This document shows positions 1 to 14,344 of a DNA stretch of 64,000 nt, one piece after another. The position numbers and the translations under genes were made by a program. The stretch is taken from contig NC_039508.1 in the NCBI RefSeq assembly GCF_003672135.1, positions 12,411,945 through 12,475,944 of the forward strand, given 5' to 3'. Position 1 is the first letter of the stretch. Every line of letters starts with the position of its first letter. This stretch comes from Ooceraea biroi (lineage: Eukaryota > Arthropoda > Insecta > Hymenoptera > Formicidae). Under the pieces are notes generated by a model, which saw only the letters and a program-made list of their open reading frames with translations, was not told the DNA's origin and made no database searches.

Positions 1-3000
1 AATCCTTCTGTATGAGCCATTGACGAACATATACGCGAGATTACAGTTTATAGAAATTATTTAGTGACAGTTACATGTGAATTACTGTGTAACTAGAGAA
101 TCATTAGAGAAGCAAAAATATCAGCATTTAAAAAGAAAGAAATAATTATGTTAATTGCTTTCAACTAGACATTCAAATTTCATAATTACTGAAATTTCTC
201 ATTTCAAGGCTACGATATTTTTAAACTTCCTATCTGCACCAAACGTTCTCCACTCACCGTATGCTTGCCGCACATAAGATATTTGTGCAACTTTCTTTCG
301 CAAACATGTCGGGACGCCGAAATAACTTCATCAACTATAAGCGAGGAATGCAAATCGTTTAATGATGACCCCCGTTCGCTTTCCGCGGGCAAGTCTCTTA
401 AAACCGAGAGAATCAAGTCCGTGAAATTCGGCGACCCATGAGCCGCAAAATGAAGTCGGGCTATGAGAGGAAAAGGACCTGCGCGGGGGGACGTCGAGGG
501 GAGTTGAAGGAGCTGGAGAACAGGCACCCCGGATAACGGCATCGAGGAAAAGTTTTAAATTGTGCTAGGAAAAGCGGGCGATTAGTGGATTATAAACACA
601 CTGGAAACTTCTGATGGGATCAGCCTGCCTGGGTAAAGCTGGCAGAGGTACGGCCAGCTGCTGAATAGATCGTATAACCTCGGGGAAATGCTGCCAACGT
701 CCTTTTCGTGCCTTCGGGCGCGATAACGAGGACACCTAATTGAGCTTTTACGAGAGAGGCTCCCCTGAAATTATTCCTAAACAAAAATCAATGGCGAATT
801 CGTCGACAACCTCATGACATTAAATAATTAATTAAATAATTAAAATTGTGACGACATTCGAGAGACACGCGCGTGAAACGTGGAATTCTATAGCAGATGA
901 TCGATTAAAAAAAAGTCCGATTCATGCGACTTGGAAATTGTATTAATAATACAAACATTGCGAATCGTCACGATTGGTAATTAGAAGTGCCGATTGCAAT
1001 TTTGCTTTGACGTGACAGGCGTTCCGTTCGAAACTAGTGCAAATGACGTTTTGACAAGTTATCGATGATTTGGATGCAATTCAACATGTACACATCAATA
1101 ACAACGAATATACTTGAGATCACAGTGTAATTATTAATATCTAAATTACGTTAATACGCGCACACCCAAGTGTACTACCGAGTTGCACCAAGTAAACATC
1201 GGTATAACGATGCAACGGGATACGCGTTCGTTAGCCGATGCGAAACTTCTGTATCGGCACGGGGTACTCATCTTTTGTTGATCAAATGAGCAGCAGTTAC
1301 ACATGCCAGTGGCCTGCCAAATGAATTATTTAACTACGTGCGGATAAATGAATATCAGTATGCGCACACGCGGTTCGCGATTTAATATTATGCCGTCGCG
1401 CGAGCAATTTTAAACGCGAGCAGCTTTAATGATCATTGAAACATTTAACAGCGGTATTAATAAAATGCTATCACACATATTATACACAAACATCATAAAC
1501 ATCAATTCACTTGTAAGAGACTTTAGATAATAATGTAGAAAATTATGCTTTTTAAAGAATATAACGTAGCAATGTTTAATGAAGGTACATAATAATTATT
1601 TACTGTGTAACAAAGTACTTAATTAATGTAACAAAGTATTTAATTAAATATTACTTAATTAAAATTCATATTTTTTCAGCTTGAAAGAACGTGCAACATA
1701 ATTAATTTTTCATCGAATCGCTGACTTGGATCTCGATTATTTCGGAGGAACCATTCACTACGAAAGCGGATCAAGGCAAAACGATGTTTTTTGAGTTAAA
1801 AAGAAAAAAGTCTCTCTGGCGTTACGTCGTATCGCCAGCTTGTACGTTCCTGACTGGAGGGAACATATTCCCAAAGTAGGATCGTTGCGCGCAATGGGAG
1901 TGTCTCGCTCGTAAACGAGCAAACGCAGGAAGAAAATATCCGAGCCGCTAGATTCCGTGATCCGAGAGAACCTTCGGCTTCAAACGGTGAAATCTCTTGC
2001 CGAATTATCCGCGTCATCAACCGCGGCGAGAGAATTTTTCTGCGATGTTAAACCGTGCCAAGCCTGCACGTGAATCGACCTTTGAAATCCGGAGAGAAAT
2101 ATTATTTCAAAAGTGCGATTCGAAGTACTCGCATGGCCAATTATGCTCCACATTTTAATCCTTGTCTTCAACTTATCAAAGCTGAGTGGAAAAAATGTTA
2201 TACACATATTTCAATTATATATCTCGGTGCTATATCTAGCGTCATTTGCAACTTAAGTAATGAAAGAATTATTTCAGTGAAGTATTATTTAACGCAGAAC
2301 TGCAGGATACAAATCGAGATAAAAATTGATAAAGAGATCTTTACGTTTCTTTCAATCTCAAACAACGTTACGTCAAAAAAGCAATCCTCGCACGTATCTG
2401 TTCGTTTCCTCGTATGTTCCCTCCGTAAAGCGGACCGATTTCGTTCCGCACAATAGGAATGTCCCGCTCGTAGACGACCAGATGCGGGATGAAAATGTAC
2501 CCTGCATGCGCGCAAGCCCTACTCTTCGCTTGGCCTTTCTACTGCCGGAAAAGGAACGGTGCTCGAAACGAAATCCATTGTTTCCAGTCGTGGAGTACTG
2601 AGAGAGACGCCCGCTTCCGTTGAGTGTACTCGAACGTTCGACCCGGCGATTAAGTCGGGAAGTGTCTCGAACGGCACTTGAACGCGACGCGAATGACGAA
2701 TCGGGGCCTGTACCCCGATGATTCTTAACCGCGTCTTTAATGTAGCGCCGCGCTTGCTATCGCAGAATTAGATCAGTCGGAGTAATCATGCAGGAGTACC
2801 TCGAAAGAGTAAAAAGTTCGAAGGGTGCTCTTACAGACGTCACTTGAACGGCAAAAACTTTCGAAATTGAGACTGAATGCGATAATGTTACGTATAATGG
2901 AAAATTATTCTATGAATAATTTTATGCGAACAGTATTCAGAGAAGAACTAGCATCTTATTTTATGTCATGTATAGATAGAAAAAAATCGATTTTAATGTT

Positions 3001-3900
3001 AGAAATTTTACAAATTGGAGAATCAGCTTCCTCTCTAATCTCCGTCTTCGCTTTCAGGGGATAAATCCGACGTATGATCGGACACGGACCGCAGGGAATC
3101 AGGACGGCACAGCAGGTGGGATGCACGCGGTTGTTTCGCCTTTCGGATCTTAATAAATTATTGGCCGGCCTCGCGCGTTGACCACGAGCCTGGCCGCTCG
3201 CTCGCTCGCTCGCTCGCGCCTATCGGCACGCGCATTAATCACTCGGCATACACACATAACGCGGGAGGACCATCAAAATGCAGGCGGCGATTCGTCGCCA
3301 CCGATAATCGGTCGTGCCATCGTCCACCGGGGAATTCGAATTTCGAATACGGCCACTCGAATATCATCATGGTATCGATTCCCTCATCGTCCGTCCGCGA
3401 AGCAGCCCGGCAAAAAGAGATTTCATCTCGGCCCAGTAACGGGCACATTAGAGCCTCATCTCGCGGCGCGTGCAAATGGCCCGGCCTAGCGCCGAGATTG
3501 ATCGAGCTAATTAACCGCTCCAGACTGAAGAGAATGCGTACAAAGTTCTCCGTATACGTTAATCTGAGAACGAGGCTTTCAGAGGTAGTAGTCTGTTCAA
3601 GGAAGTTCAATGGGACTGTTGAATTTGCGGCATTAGCGTTTAAATTTCTAGAATTAGTATTTGTATAGTATGTAAGTAGCATGTAATGTAGCATGTAGCA
3701 AACGTGAATATAATTTTATAAAAATATAATTGTACTTCTCTAAATACTAGTTACATATATGCAGGAGTTTGCATATCGCGAGAGATATGCAACTACGAGA
3801 GAAGCAGAATTATGATTATAGTTACAGACACTCTGGTGCTTGGAGCTTGTAATTAAATTAAATTCAGGTTTTATCATCAACGTGAAAAAATTTTTAAAAC
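1..3900. other. no recognisable gene; non-coding
   Basis: I see no protein family in any frame. A (CGCT)n run lies at about 3195-3217. AT-rich direct repeats containing TAACAAAGTA lie at about 1609-1660. A minus-strand frame at 252-511 has a donor-like CG|GTGAGT on its left and a pyrimidine-rich acceptor on its right, but its translation resembles nothing known. An acceptor-like TTCGCTTTCAG ends near 3057 on the plus strand. None of these is enough to call a gene. Confidence 0.5.
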
Positions 3901-4266
3901 ATGGTAACAAGAAAATATTGGAGAATAATTTCACGGAATTATATAATTCTCATAGTAATAGCGTTCTCATCTGTATCGAAACAAGACGTTTCTTCCGAGA
4001 ATGGAAGTAGTCTCGCGAGTCTCTGCTTCAACCGGCTCGGGTTGTGTCCAGGGAAAAGCGGTGGAGAAAGATATATAAAATCGAGCATCCTGAAAGCATT
4101 TTACCCGTTAAAAGCACCGAAGAGAAAACTCGTTCCATTTTCCATGGAAAAAGAATGCGCTTTCGTAAGGCGTGTCCAGCCGTACTCATCAGACATAATC
4201 ATCGCGAAAAGAGTAGTGCACGCCTTGATAACGAGATTGAAATTCGAGGAAAACATATATTTTTAA
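3901..4266 (+). CDS. weak candidate: 121-residue secreted-type ORF, unknown
   Basis: The ORF opens with ATG in a good context (A at -3, G at +4). A basic N-terminus leads into a hydrophobic run at about residues 14-22 (YIILIVIAF), followed by a polar stretch that could hold a signal-peptidase site. The rest is basic, with cysteines at 42, 49 and 86 and dibasic KR pairs near 74 and 103, so a peptide precursor is imaginable. I do not recognise the family. No TATA box lies at the usual distance and no AATAAA follows closely. Chance is a serious alternative in a 64 kb window. Confidence 0.18.
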   Translation: MVTRKYWRIISRNYIILIVIAFSSVSKQDVSSENGSSLASLCFNRLGLCPGKSGGERYIKSSILKAFYPLKAPKRKLVPFSMEKECAFVRRVQPYSSDIIIAKRVVHALITRLKFEENIYF

Positions 4267-7200
4267 TTGTCATATTACTGTGCAATCGTCGCTTGTGCCG
4301 TCTTCCGAGAAAAGTCGTTACGCGCTACATTTAACATGCCAAGAGGAATTTTCTAATTTCATACTGGACAAAATTGCTTTCTCTAAAATATTTCTTTGGC
4401 ATAATATCCAACTTAACATCACATTACATTTAGTTTATGGCACATCAGGTAATACCAATTGTAATTGTATTATATCACAAGTAATATGAATCAGTAATAT
4501 GAATAATTATATCGATTAATTATACCGATTTCAAGTCCTTGTACATATTATATTAGCAAGTCACGTATAATATTTAAGTCAAAATGAAATGATCGCTACA
4601 ATTTTCTAAAATTTACTATTATATCCGATGAAAAAACATTTTCTGTGGAAGAGCGACTCAGAGCCAACAATCATTGCTGATTACTTGATTAGCCAATGAT
4701 GCGAGCGACGCTCGTTTCTATTCCATAAATTTGACATTTCCATTCGAAGTAATTGCCCTACGGCTTTCGGCAGCTTTATTGCCACCCACTTCAGGTATCT
4801 CTATAGCGTAACTGTACTTGGGTTCCGTCGTTGTTTACTGTTGTTTAAAAATATAGAGAGAGTGTTTGTATTTTTATTGTCTTTTTGTATAACTTTGTAA
4901 CTTTTTAATGTAATTTTTTGTACGTATTATAAGTTTTAGAACAAAACGATTTTGTAACCGATAAGAAGAGGAATAGAAAATTCCTTAATGTGTTGTGTTC
5001 GTTTTCAGATATAATTATATTTTCGTCGGATCAACATAAATTTATATTAATCTGATTTACATTGACTTATTTAATCATAATTTTTATTAAATTTCGTTAC
5101 TGCATTTATTTAATGGATTCGAGTGATTTTATACATTGTTTAAGCTTTTATTTATCATACGGCATTCATTTCAGTGTTTAATAATGTTAAATATTTAACA
5201 ATACAAAACAATCCGATTATTTTGGAGCTGAATCAGATGTTACGAAAGAATCATAGTTGTTAACGTTTTGCACGAGTGGTGCGTCCGATAGCACACACAT
5301 CTCTCAAAACTCGCGGCACGAACGATTGGATATAATTGTTCGTGAAAAGCGAATGGAACATTCGGTGGAAATTACTAACGAGCCCATCGTGAGAATAACA
5401 AAATTAACAACAACGAGTACAACAATATTCACACGTACAAAGAAGCGTTTTTCTCTTTTATGTATGTATGATTTATAAATATTCCTTAAAAATAGAAAAA
5501 CAATTTACAGCAATTAAACAGAGTATGAATTGTAATTTAAAAAATGTCTTTTTTAAATACAGCAAAGAAAAAGTTTTATTCTGTGAATGTTGAATATATA
5601 AAGAGTGAAATGCCAAACGTTTTAAAAACTATTTTCCACGAAGAGTTTAAATATTTTGTAAAGTTTAAATATACTGAAATAGAAGTATTATATCTGTATA
5701 TCACACATGTACATAATTTTGTTTAAAATATAAATGCACTACAAACACACGTTTCTCTGTGTTTAAAAAATAATTTTCCTGTCAGAATAAAATCAAGATT
5801 TTTGTGCACTTGGATAGTTCGACAAGCGGTGACGCACTGCGTAAGGAAAGAGCGACAGAGAGAAGTGGAATAAATCCACATGTGCGTGCACGTCCACCGT
5901 GAAGGTGCGAAAAAACAGGGAGGGTTAAAAAAACGAGGGCACGAGTGACGACGGGGGCGGGAGTGAGAGAGGCAGGGTGGTACGCGGAAGTGGTTTTTGT
6001 GCGCACGACGATAAATTCGGCGGGCAGCGTTTTGCCCCCGAAAACCTATCGCAATAAATACGCGGTACGTCCGGTGCGCGGTTGAGCCGCCGCGTTATAC
6101 TCTAATGCAGTGCATATGGAGCAATTTATAACGCTTCAGCATGGAGAGAGAAAGAGGAAGAGCCCACTGCGTTTTTCTATGGCAATACGCGCCGCGTGTG
6201 CGTCTCTCTACCTCCTGCCATTGTTCCCGTATTGTTGAATTATTATTTCGTAATTTGCGTTTTGTATCTGGCGACGACCCCGTGTCTTGGTGCACACGCG
6301 ACCGTCCATGGTGGTATCTCTCGGATAAAACTGCGGCTGAACAATGAGACGAGTGCAGAAGAACAAGGCGAAAGCCTCGCTATATATCGTAGTCTTTTTT
6401 CTAATCCTACGATTAAAAAGATTTTAACAGCGCGAATTTTACTGAATTATACGTATTTCGAATTTGTTAAAGAGAGATAGAGAAAAGATATTAATCCTTA
6501 CATGCAAAAACTTCGATTCAACTTTGGAGAAATTTAATTTGAACGTATAATGGATTAAACGCGTGAAAATATCTGACATTTAATTATCTCACTCAGTTTT
6601 GCATTGACAGATAGCTGCTATGGAGAAAATAAAATGTACATGGCCGGTTATTGCATCATCTGCTATGGAAGTAGTTTAGTGATATTGCATTCTTTGAAAC
6701 TTTACGAGTTTCGAGTGTTGAATAATTCCGTAGCCGTCACAATGTTTAATCAACTTTTCGTTGCCTGAGAAAAAGTCATATTTGTATGAAAATGTTTACT
6801 TGACAATATTTGATAAACATTTGAAAATTTGATTCTCTATGGTTGACTTTTAGCGCGATCCCGAATGCACTTCGCTCGAGACGTTGCGAGAATTTGGCGC
6901 AAAACAAGATAATTAAAAATATTTTCAATATATCACGTCTTCTTGACAAACAAAGGAGTACTTATGGAGGTAGTTTTAATAACGATAAGAAATTATAGAA
7001 CGATGTCTGTCGTCATCCGGGAGAGCGCATCTCCAAGATGACAGCTCCGGCTTTAAGAGGCGGAACGAAGGTAAACCCGTAAAGCATTCTGCGAACGAGC
7101 TCCAATATCTCCTTAACGGTCTTAATTAGAGAACAAATTTGTCGCTTGGCTTGGCAGCAAGAAACCGCGTCTGAATCAATGACGAGCTGCGAAATGCAAG

Positions 7201-10200
7201 AGCGTGCGCGAAAAAAGCACGACAGAAAGAAAAACGAGAGAAATTCGAGAGTGAGGCAAAAAATCGAGAAATCGTCCGAAAAGAGCATCTGGCTATTCAT
7301 CGCGTTCTCGACCGCGCACTTTCGGCGAGAGATTTATAACGCCGAAAACGGGAAGAGAGGGAGAGAGAGAATACCAAGATTTCCACTCGCGTCGGCATTT
7401 TCGGCATCACACATTCGTCCTCTCAAGTCTAGACCAAAATTTTTCCGGATCGGTTCTTTCTAAATTCCGATGTTTTTTTCCTTCGTTTTCTCAGTCCCGT
7501 CGGATCTCGAGCGAATTCCGTCTACTCGTGATTCGAAAATGGCAAGCTCCTATCTGCAAAGCGCGCAAAGAATCTCTGTTTCCCATTACGCTCGATTCTG
7601 TCTCTGTTTTTCTCTTTTTCTTTGAAAACGTTCGAAATATTTTTGTCCGGGAAAAATTTCAGAACGATAGGAAATCTATCTCTTCCTAATATTTTATAAT
7701 TAAATCAAGAAATTACATCTGGAAAACAGTCCGACTTGGAAAAGTACATTGTATTGTGTAAATAATCTCGACGTGACATCGTTCACAATCAGGTAAGTAA
7801 ACATTGGAATTTTGCAATATCAATTTATAACAGCATTACGAAAATACATTAAACTGAAAATTTCATGTGTGTTAAAATCGCTGACTATAAAGTCCTAAAG
7901 ATCTAACGGCCTGTTCTACTTCATTTTATACAATTTTACAACGTTGCAACTCCCAGAGAGAGATACGTGCCCAGTAATATCGTAAAATAGAACAATATTA
8001 CCAATACAGCAGAAATGATTCTACGAAATAACGATAACGACACCCCTTATTGTAACGCGAGACGCGATTCAGCGGTGTAATCGCTGTTTTACAAGAACGT
8101 GATCGACGTTACCGCGCTGCATCGGTATTATCCCATCTCACGTTCAGCTCGATCGTGAACACTCTCGTGGCGAAGAGGCATTTTCGAAAGACGACCTTTA
8201 ACGTGCGCTCTGCCGTCTAATAGAATCGTATGAAACGGTGAAATGTTCGCGATTGTGACGTATCCGCGATCGCAAATGCATCCACGAGCTCGTTGCTCGA
8301 CCGATATGACGTTCCGACGATTTTAATGCATCGCCGATTGCCGCATCGAGCTGCTGCTGGGATATCCAACTCGGTTATCGCGATTCTGAGAGATATCCGG
8401 ATGTGTTCCTTCTTTCCCCGTCTCTGTTCCGTCGCTAGTCTTTCCAGTCCGTTACGAGCAAAATAATGTCCGACAAAACGGCATGCTCACGTCAATACCA
8501 TTACTATACCGTTGCGACGCGGATGCGTTCCTACGCGCTTCAAGCGCTATCGAATTCAATCAAAAAAGCTGATCGATTTAATTCTGTCATTCGTCAGCGA
8601 TTTTCCCCGTCACGTTCGTCCTTTTTTTTGCGAAGGGCCTCTTTTTGGACCCGATTTCCCCGATAGCTGCGCGCTCGCGAGCAAACGGTTAATTTTTCCC
8701 GAAAATGGCTATCGGGCGATGCTCGCGAAAAAAAGAACGAAGAGGCAGCGCAGACGACTATTGTTAGCGCCTTAAAAGGCAGCGAGGGGAATTCGCGCAC
8801 CAGTAGAGCTTCTTTCTCTCTCATTCTCTCTTTCTCTTTCTCTCTTTTCCTCGACGGTATAATAAATCTACGTTGATTATCCTTCTCCGACGAGCGCCCA
8901 AAGGCGCTCCTCGCGAAAAAGAACTTCAATAAGCTGTTTGACAAGTTGCTCGGTAAGAAGAGGTGGAGTGGCGCTAATTATTCTTTGCTCGCTTCGTGAT
9001 GAAACGCTCATTCTCTAGTCAAGGAAATATGAAATTATTCTACGTATTATGTGGGAAATATTATAAAAAATAGCGATTTGTTTTATTCTTTCATATTATG
9101 ATATATTATGATATATTATGATATTGCAAATAGAAGCTATTTTATATTTAGTAACAGCGATATAGAATGAAGCATAAAATGAAATATGGGCAGAATTATT
9201 CTATAAAATTATTCAGAATATAAACAGAAACTTGCAGCGGAACGCTAAGAATGTTGAACACTGCAATGAGAATAGCGTCTTGTGTATTCAAGAAAGGTAT
9301 TTTATTTCCTACCCATCGCTACCGCGTAAATTACAATGCCTCAGAAATTTAATATTAAAATAGAGATCTTCGAACAGTAGAATCTCGTTATTACGAGCTT
9401 CTGTAGTTGAGTTTCTTATATTGTAATTTCATTTTAATCGAATTGCCTACATGTTTCTCTGAAATTAGAAATTTATGTAACGGTGGAAATATCAAGAAAG
9501 AGATTTGATACACTCTTCTATTTTCTAAAAATAAGAATTCCTGAAAATACATTATAGAGAAGATTCTACTATTTTACTTACATTATTAAAATTTTTCAAT
9601 ATCAGAAATCTAAAATTTACAACAATTTGAATTCGTAATGTAATATTAGCTGAAATGTCCATTTGGATTTAGATATTTATTTTAATACCACCATTTTTAA
9701 TACCATTTTTTATTGCCACGCAATTTTATATATTTTATATTTTCGAAGACATACACATTGAGAGTTTATACTTCTACAGAATTTTATATTTTTCGTACAA
9801 TGTAGAAGATTGAAAAGATTTATGTTGCAAAAAATTACGTATTTATGACAAAACCCTCATGCATTTTTCAAACTACCGCGACATTGAGCGAAATTACTAC
9901 AGTGTAAAGCCAAGCGACATTTTATTTAAAAAAAAATAATAAACGAGGAAAGAGAAAACGCTAATTCCGGAGAAGAATACCGCAGTTGATTACAGCGTCA
10001 TTCATGTTCGTGAACGTTTATGAATTTCCGTGATCATCGCCCGGCCCGTAAATTACCACACTCGCACAGTTTCCAGTTTCTCTTCTCTTTTTTTCCGCGG
10101 CCGCACGTCGCTGCGCCGTTAAAACGGAAATAATGCCCGCGAGGGACATACGCTGTCGGACAGCCACGCAAAAGGGAGTGAATGAGGGTGAGTATCGCTT

Positions 10201-13200
10201 TACGCCAGTTCGCCACCTCCGTGACCACCAGCCCCGCTGTCTGCTGCAGGGTGTCTTTTATTGAAATGCTCGGCACGCCCGCCTACGGTATCCTTCGGGT
10301 ATCGGAGACACCGGGGTTGGACGAGGGAGGGTTGGGAGATGCTTGAGGTGGCGGAATAGCACGGAATCGGGACAAGAAGTGTCGGGAACGGATGTAAAGT
10401 TCAGCGATTCGGTGTCTCGTAACCTCCGAAGATCGTCGAAGAAGAGCAAAACCGACCGTTCGAACCTGCGACAATATGTCGGTCGACTGGCGATATCATC
10501 GTAGAAATGAATTTCAAGCATGGCGCTTACAGTCGGTTTGAACAAGAACATGAAGCTCATTTAAAGATCAAAGAGAATCATTTCGTGTATGCAATACGCT
10601 CAATTAGCAAACGTGTCGTGAAATGAGACGAGAATTAAAGCAAGAAAGATCACGTAGGTAATTAAACTGATTCTGTATGTGTTTGTAGAACTTCCGTATT
10701 GCTTAATAATAACAAAGTAATAAATAAAGAAAATGAATTAAATAATAGAAAAGCATAAATTTTCTATGTAATGTCGATTTTGAACAACAAAACTTTGCGA
10801 AAATAATTCTTTACTTTCAAATCTGCACGGTTGTATTATTTAGAGTTCAGACACAAAAGAATTATATTTGCATTGGACTTCAGTTTTCATTTTTCTGCTC
10901 TATGTTTCAAGCAAATGTGTAAATTCGTAAAAGTGACGCGAAGCAGTAGTTACCAGACTGTCACAGACAGACTGGCACAAAGTTTAACGATTTGTTGTCG
11001 CGCAACAATTTACAGAAAACGATAGAAGATATTCAAAACGAATTGAAATAAAACTTGCTTTGATGCTTTCATGCAACAAACATGCAAACTTACTTGCAAT
11101 TTTATGTTTTCCATCGCATGTACGCTAATAATGTTAATTACATTCTTATAGTTCATTCCATCCGCGTGAATTTCCACATCAATAAAAAATCCATAAAGCA
11201 CAACGGTTACAAAACGATTGCACAAAATCATTCTTAACAGATCAATTACATCAAACGAGCAGCGTGTTCTCGTTTACGTTTGCTGTCGAATTCCCGTGTG
11301 ATTCAATAACGGTATTTAATAGCTGGTATGAAAATTACGGTCGATTATTCGAATGCGGGCGACAATAACCGCGGCGTTCCCGTTCGCAAGTTTGTTCGCG
11401 CGGATATGAATACAGTAACTTGGACTTTGAAAGGTCGACGAAAACTCCACGTTATAATACGTCGATATAGTACGTCTATACTCAGCTGTGTATCGATGAG
11501 CGTTTATTTCGAAGTTTATCCATTAAGTGCATTGACTAAGGGGCGAAGCGCATGGCGCCGGTGGCGTCGACGTCGCCGGCTTTAATCCGGAATTTTCCCA
11601 AGAGCGACGCGTCGCCGCTCGGCGTTCAATTTACTATCACTTGAAAAGCGAAAACGGCTGTTTGATATTGAATTAACAAATGTGAATCTGGAGTTTCAGA
11701 AAACCCTCGATTAACTCGCGAACTGATCGCTCGCTTGTACATGTTATGCTCCGATTAATGATTAATGATCTTTCTCCTTTCTTCTAAGATCATGTAAACT
11801 GTCATTTTAATATTAATAAAACTTGTTTTAATTTAAAGCGATTTATTAACGAGATGAATACTAATGGTAAATAATATTTTAATGGTAAGTAATATTTTAA
11901 TACACTTAAAAATATTTCCCACATATCATCCTCGTATCAATTATGACGCGTAAGAAAATTACGACGCGCAGAGAAAATGATTTCCTGTAAATTTACTCTA
12001 TCGTAATATCTCGTAGATTTTTTTCAACTTTCTGTCCACATCGCTGTGCATTTGCTCGATAGTACAGAATTCCGTTTTTCCTTCCTTCTGTCAGCGTGCG
12101 GTGAATCCGTGCCTTATTTTCACCGCTCTTCGCCAGAAATCCGTTTCGCTGAACGAAACTGCGGGTCGAACGAATACGTTACGACACACGAGAGGACACG
12201 AGAACAAAAAAAAGCTGCGCTCGTGACATCTGCCGGCCATCGGACCGGGCGGAACCTTTTTTGTAATAAAGCGTTCGGAAATCCCAGAAAAAGCGTCATC
12301 GCGGATTAAGCGGACGGCCGATATTAAAGCGCAATCTGAAATTCGACTGCTGCGGAAAAAAAAGAGACGAACGTCAGAAGCGTCGGTTATTATTTGCACG
12401 CAAATGGACGTTTAATGGCCAACGTTACAGATGCGTTGCGGAAACGTACACCCGTTCTCCAATCACCCCTTTCGAGAACTCCCGCATATGAAGATCTCGT
12501 ATTCATGTATTTATACAGAAAAAGATCCCTCGCGATTTAAATGCTCTCTAATGATCGAGTTTTCGATTAAGATAGACAAACAAATCTTAAACTGCATCCA
12601 ACGTCAACTATACTATATGGGTGCCGCAGCAGGGTGCAACTAAGAAGTGCAAGAAATTTATTAACAATGTCTTTTCACGAAAAAAAAAGGCGAACTCGCT
12701 TGTCGCGCGATACTTTTCCCAGCATACGTCATAAATCTCATAATATGTCGGCGAGAATGAATCACGCGCTCGTACGGAAACGAATAAAAATCGCGGGAGA
12801 CCGTGTCGAGATCGAGGAGGAGGCGGGAGTGGCGAAAGGGGTGAAACCGTGAAAGTCGAAGGTAGAAGCGAGTCGAATCGAGCATTATATCACGCCATTA
12901 TCAACAGGTTCTTTCCGTTTAAGCATTCATTGGCAATCATCCAGCGGCCGCCTACCTCGAAGAAACGACGGAGGGACACGCGCTCCTTGCCGAGACCCTT
13001 TTCTTCCTTCCCGCGGGGATCTCACCCTTTCGTTTCGGCGCGGGAATCGCGCATCTGTGTCGCGTCCTTACGGACCGATTGCGCGGAACTTTTAATTAAC
13101 CCGCGCCAGTTTTCGTCTCTGCATGACTTGTTAATCCCGAAACTCCCCGAAACCGAAGCAGCGAACTTAAAGTTATATGAAAAATATAAGAAAATTATAC

Positions 13201-14228
13201 GAGAGAGAATTCGTTAAAATACCACAAGAACTTCAAAACAAATTTGTTTAAAGTTACTATTTCAAAATGCAACGTTTACACAAAAGAGAGAGAAGAACAT
13301 TCTTTCTTTTGTTTCTTATTATTTACACAAAACCGTCGCTTCAAGACTTCTCTTCCAGTTTTCTCTAAACGTCGTCGATGTCTTGGCTTAAAATATTAAC
13401 AACCGCTTATAACGCGCACATCATGAAATTTCAACTGTGTTAACTCACGGCAACTGGAGAAGAATCGATTTGTCGGATCTTGTAATTCGCACGTCGATTT
13501 CTATGCGGCGAGGGAAGAGGGCTCAGCTGCTGCATCACTCGAATGAATCTCCCCCGAGGATCGCGGAGCACCGACCAAGTCGGCCACGGAAAATACGGGA
13601 AATGCGAAGGGCATTAGCACGCAAGCACGGAAGACCGGTGTGCAACACGTACGTACGCGCGAGTGTGTGACGTATACACGGAGCGGAGAGAACGAGAAGT
13701 TTTTCCATCCGTTCTGGCGAAAATTGCGTCGGAATGGTTAATGGTCGTCACGGACGGACGGGGCCCATCAGCCACGCCGGAAGAACGCATCGCGAGAACA
13801 GCGACGAGAAATGCCAGAGAAAAAGAAGGGCAAAGGGTATCAGCGCTGCGTTTACCGCCACTGAGACCACTTCCTGACCTGGCGTCCGCGCGCGAAACGC
13901 TCACTCGTTTGCGAACGGGGTGAATAACGTTGTAACGATATTCTCATCTCGCTAAGGGCTGATAGAGTTAAATTCCGAGAGTTAATGGGTAGAATAGAAT
14001 TTCCTCCCTCGAGTTCGAACCCGCTACATCTACACTAATAATATTTTTAAACGTTGTACGGCATCCAATAATTAATTTCGCTTCAGCGTGTGTGTGTACG
14101 TGTGTGTGCGAGTTTCATTCCACTGCAAGAGATCTATTACAAGCTCGGCACAAATAATTTATTTACAAACTTGAAGATAATTGGCCGTTGATAGACCTTT
14201 CCTGATACGAAATCGATACCGAACCCGG
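4267..14228. other. non-coding stretch with scattered signals
   Basis: No protein family is recognisable. About 4630-4850 is a balanced-composition island inside AT-rich DNA, with a CCAAT-type motif. A perfect donor CAG|GTAAGT sits at 7790-7798, with an acceptor-like TTTCAG ending at 7662; the 130 bp between them are closed in all three frames, so any exon would be non-coding. A TC tract spans about 8808-8850. Three copies of a 10-bp unit (ATATTATGAT) lie at 9093-9122. A duplicated unit of about 20 bp lies at 11868-11903. The CpG-rich block at 12.8-13.9 kb has overlapping open frames on both strands that look like chance. Confidence 0.5.
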
Positions 14229-14260
14229 TATATTTAAGGATTAACGCGAGCATCATTCAT
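14229..14260 (+). promoter_or_regulatory. candidate core promoter (TATA plus initiator)
   Basis: TATATTTAAG starts at 14229, and a TCATT initiator-like motif has its A at 14259, about 30 bp downstream, the spacing expected for an insect TATA promoter. A second TCATTC has its A at 14255. The 85 bp that follow contain no ATG before a strong-context start codon at 14345. The motifs are seen; the activity is inferred. Confidence 0.35.
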
Positions 14261-14344
14261 TGATAGTTACGCTGAAGAAAGCAAAAATAAACGATACAAT
14301 CGAAGAGCTGTAACAGTTGAAGCCATATAAACAACAGTTACACA

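Noticed and set aside
252..511. Minus-strand exon-like frame bounded by a GTGAGT donor and a TTCTCCAG acceptor
   Set aside because: The peptide is unlike any family I know, and both boundary motifs are common enough to co-occur by chance.
7663..7792. 130-bp exon between a TTTCAG acceptor and a perfect CAG|GTAAGT donor
   Set aside because: AT-rich and closed in all frames; the donor is excellent but the acceptor is poor, so I mention it only in the stretch description.
13990..14025. TTCGAAC sequence resembling a tRNA T-loop
   Set aside because: The flanking bases do not form the required 5-bp stem and no acceptor stem is found.
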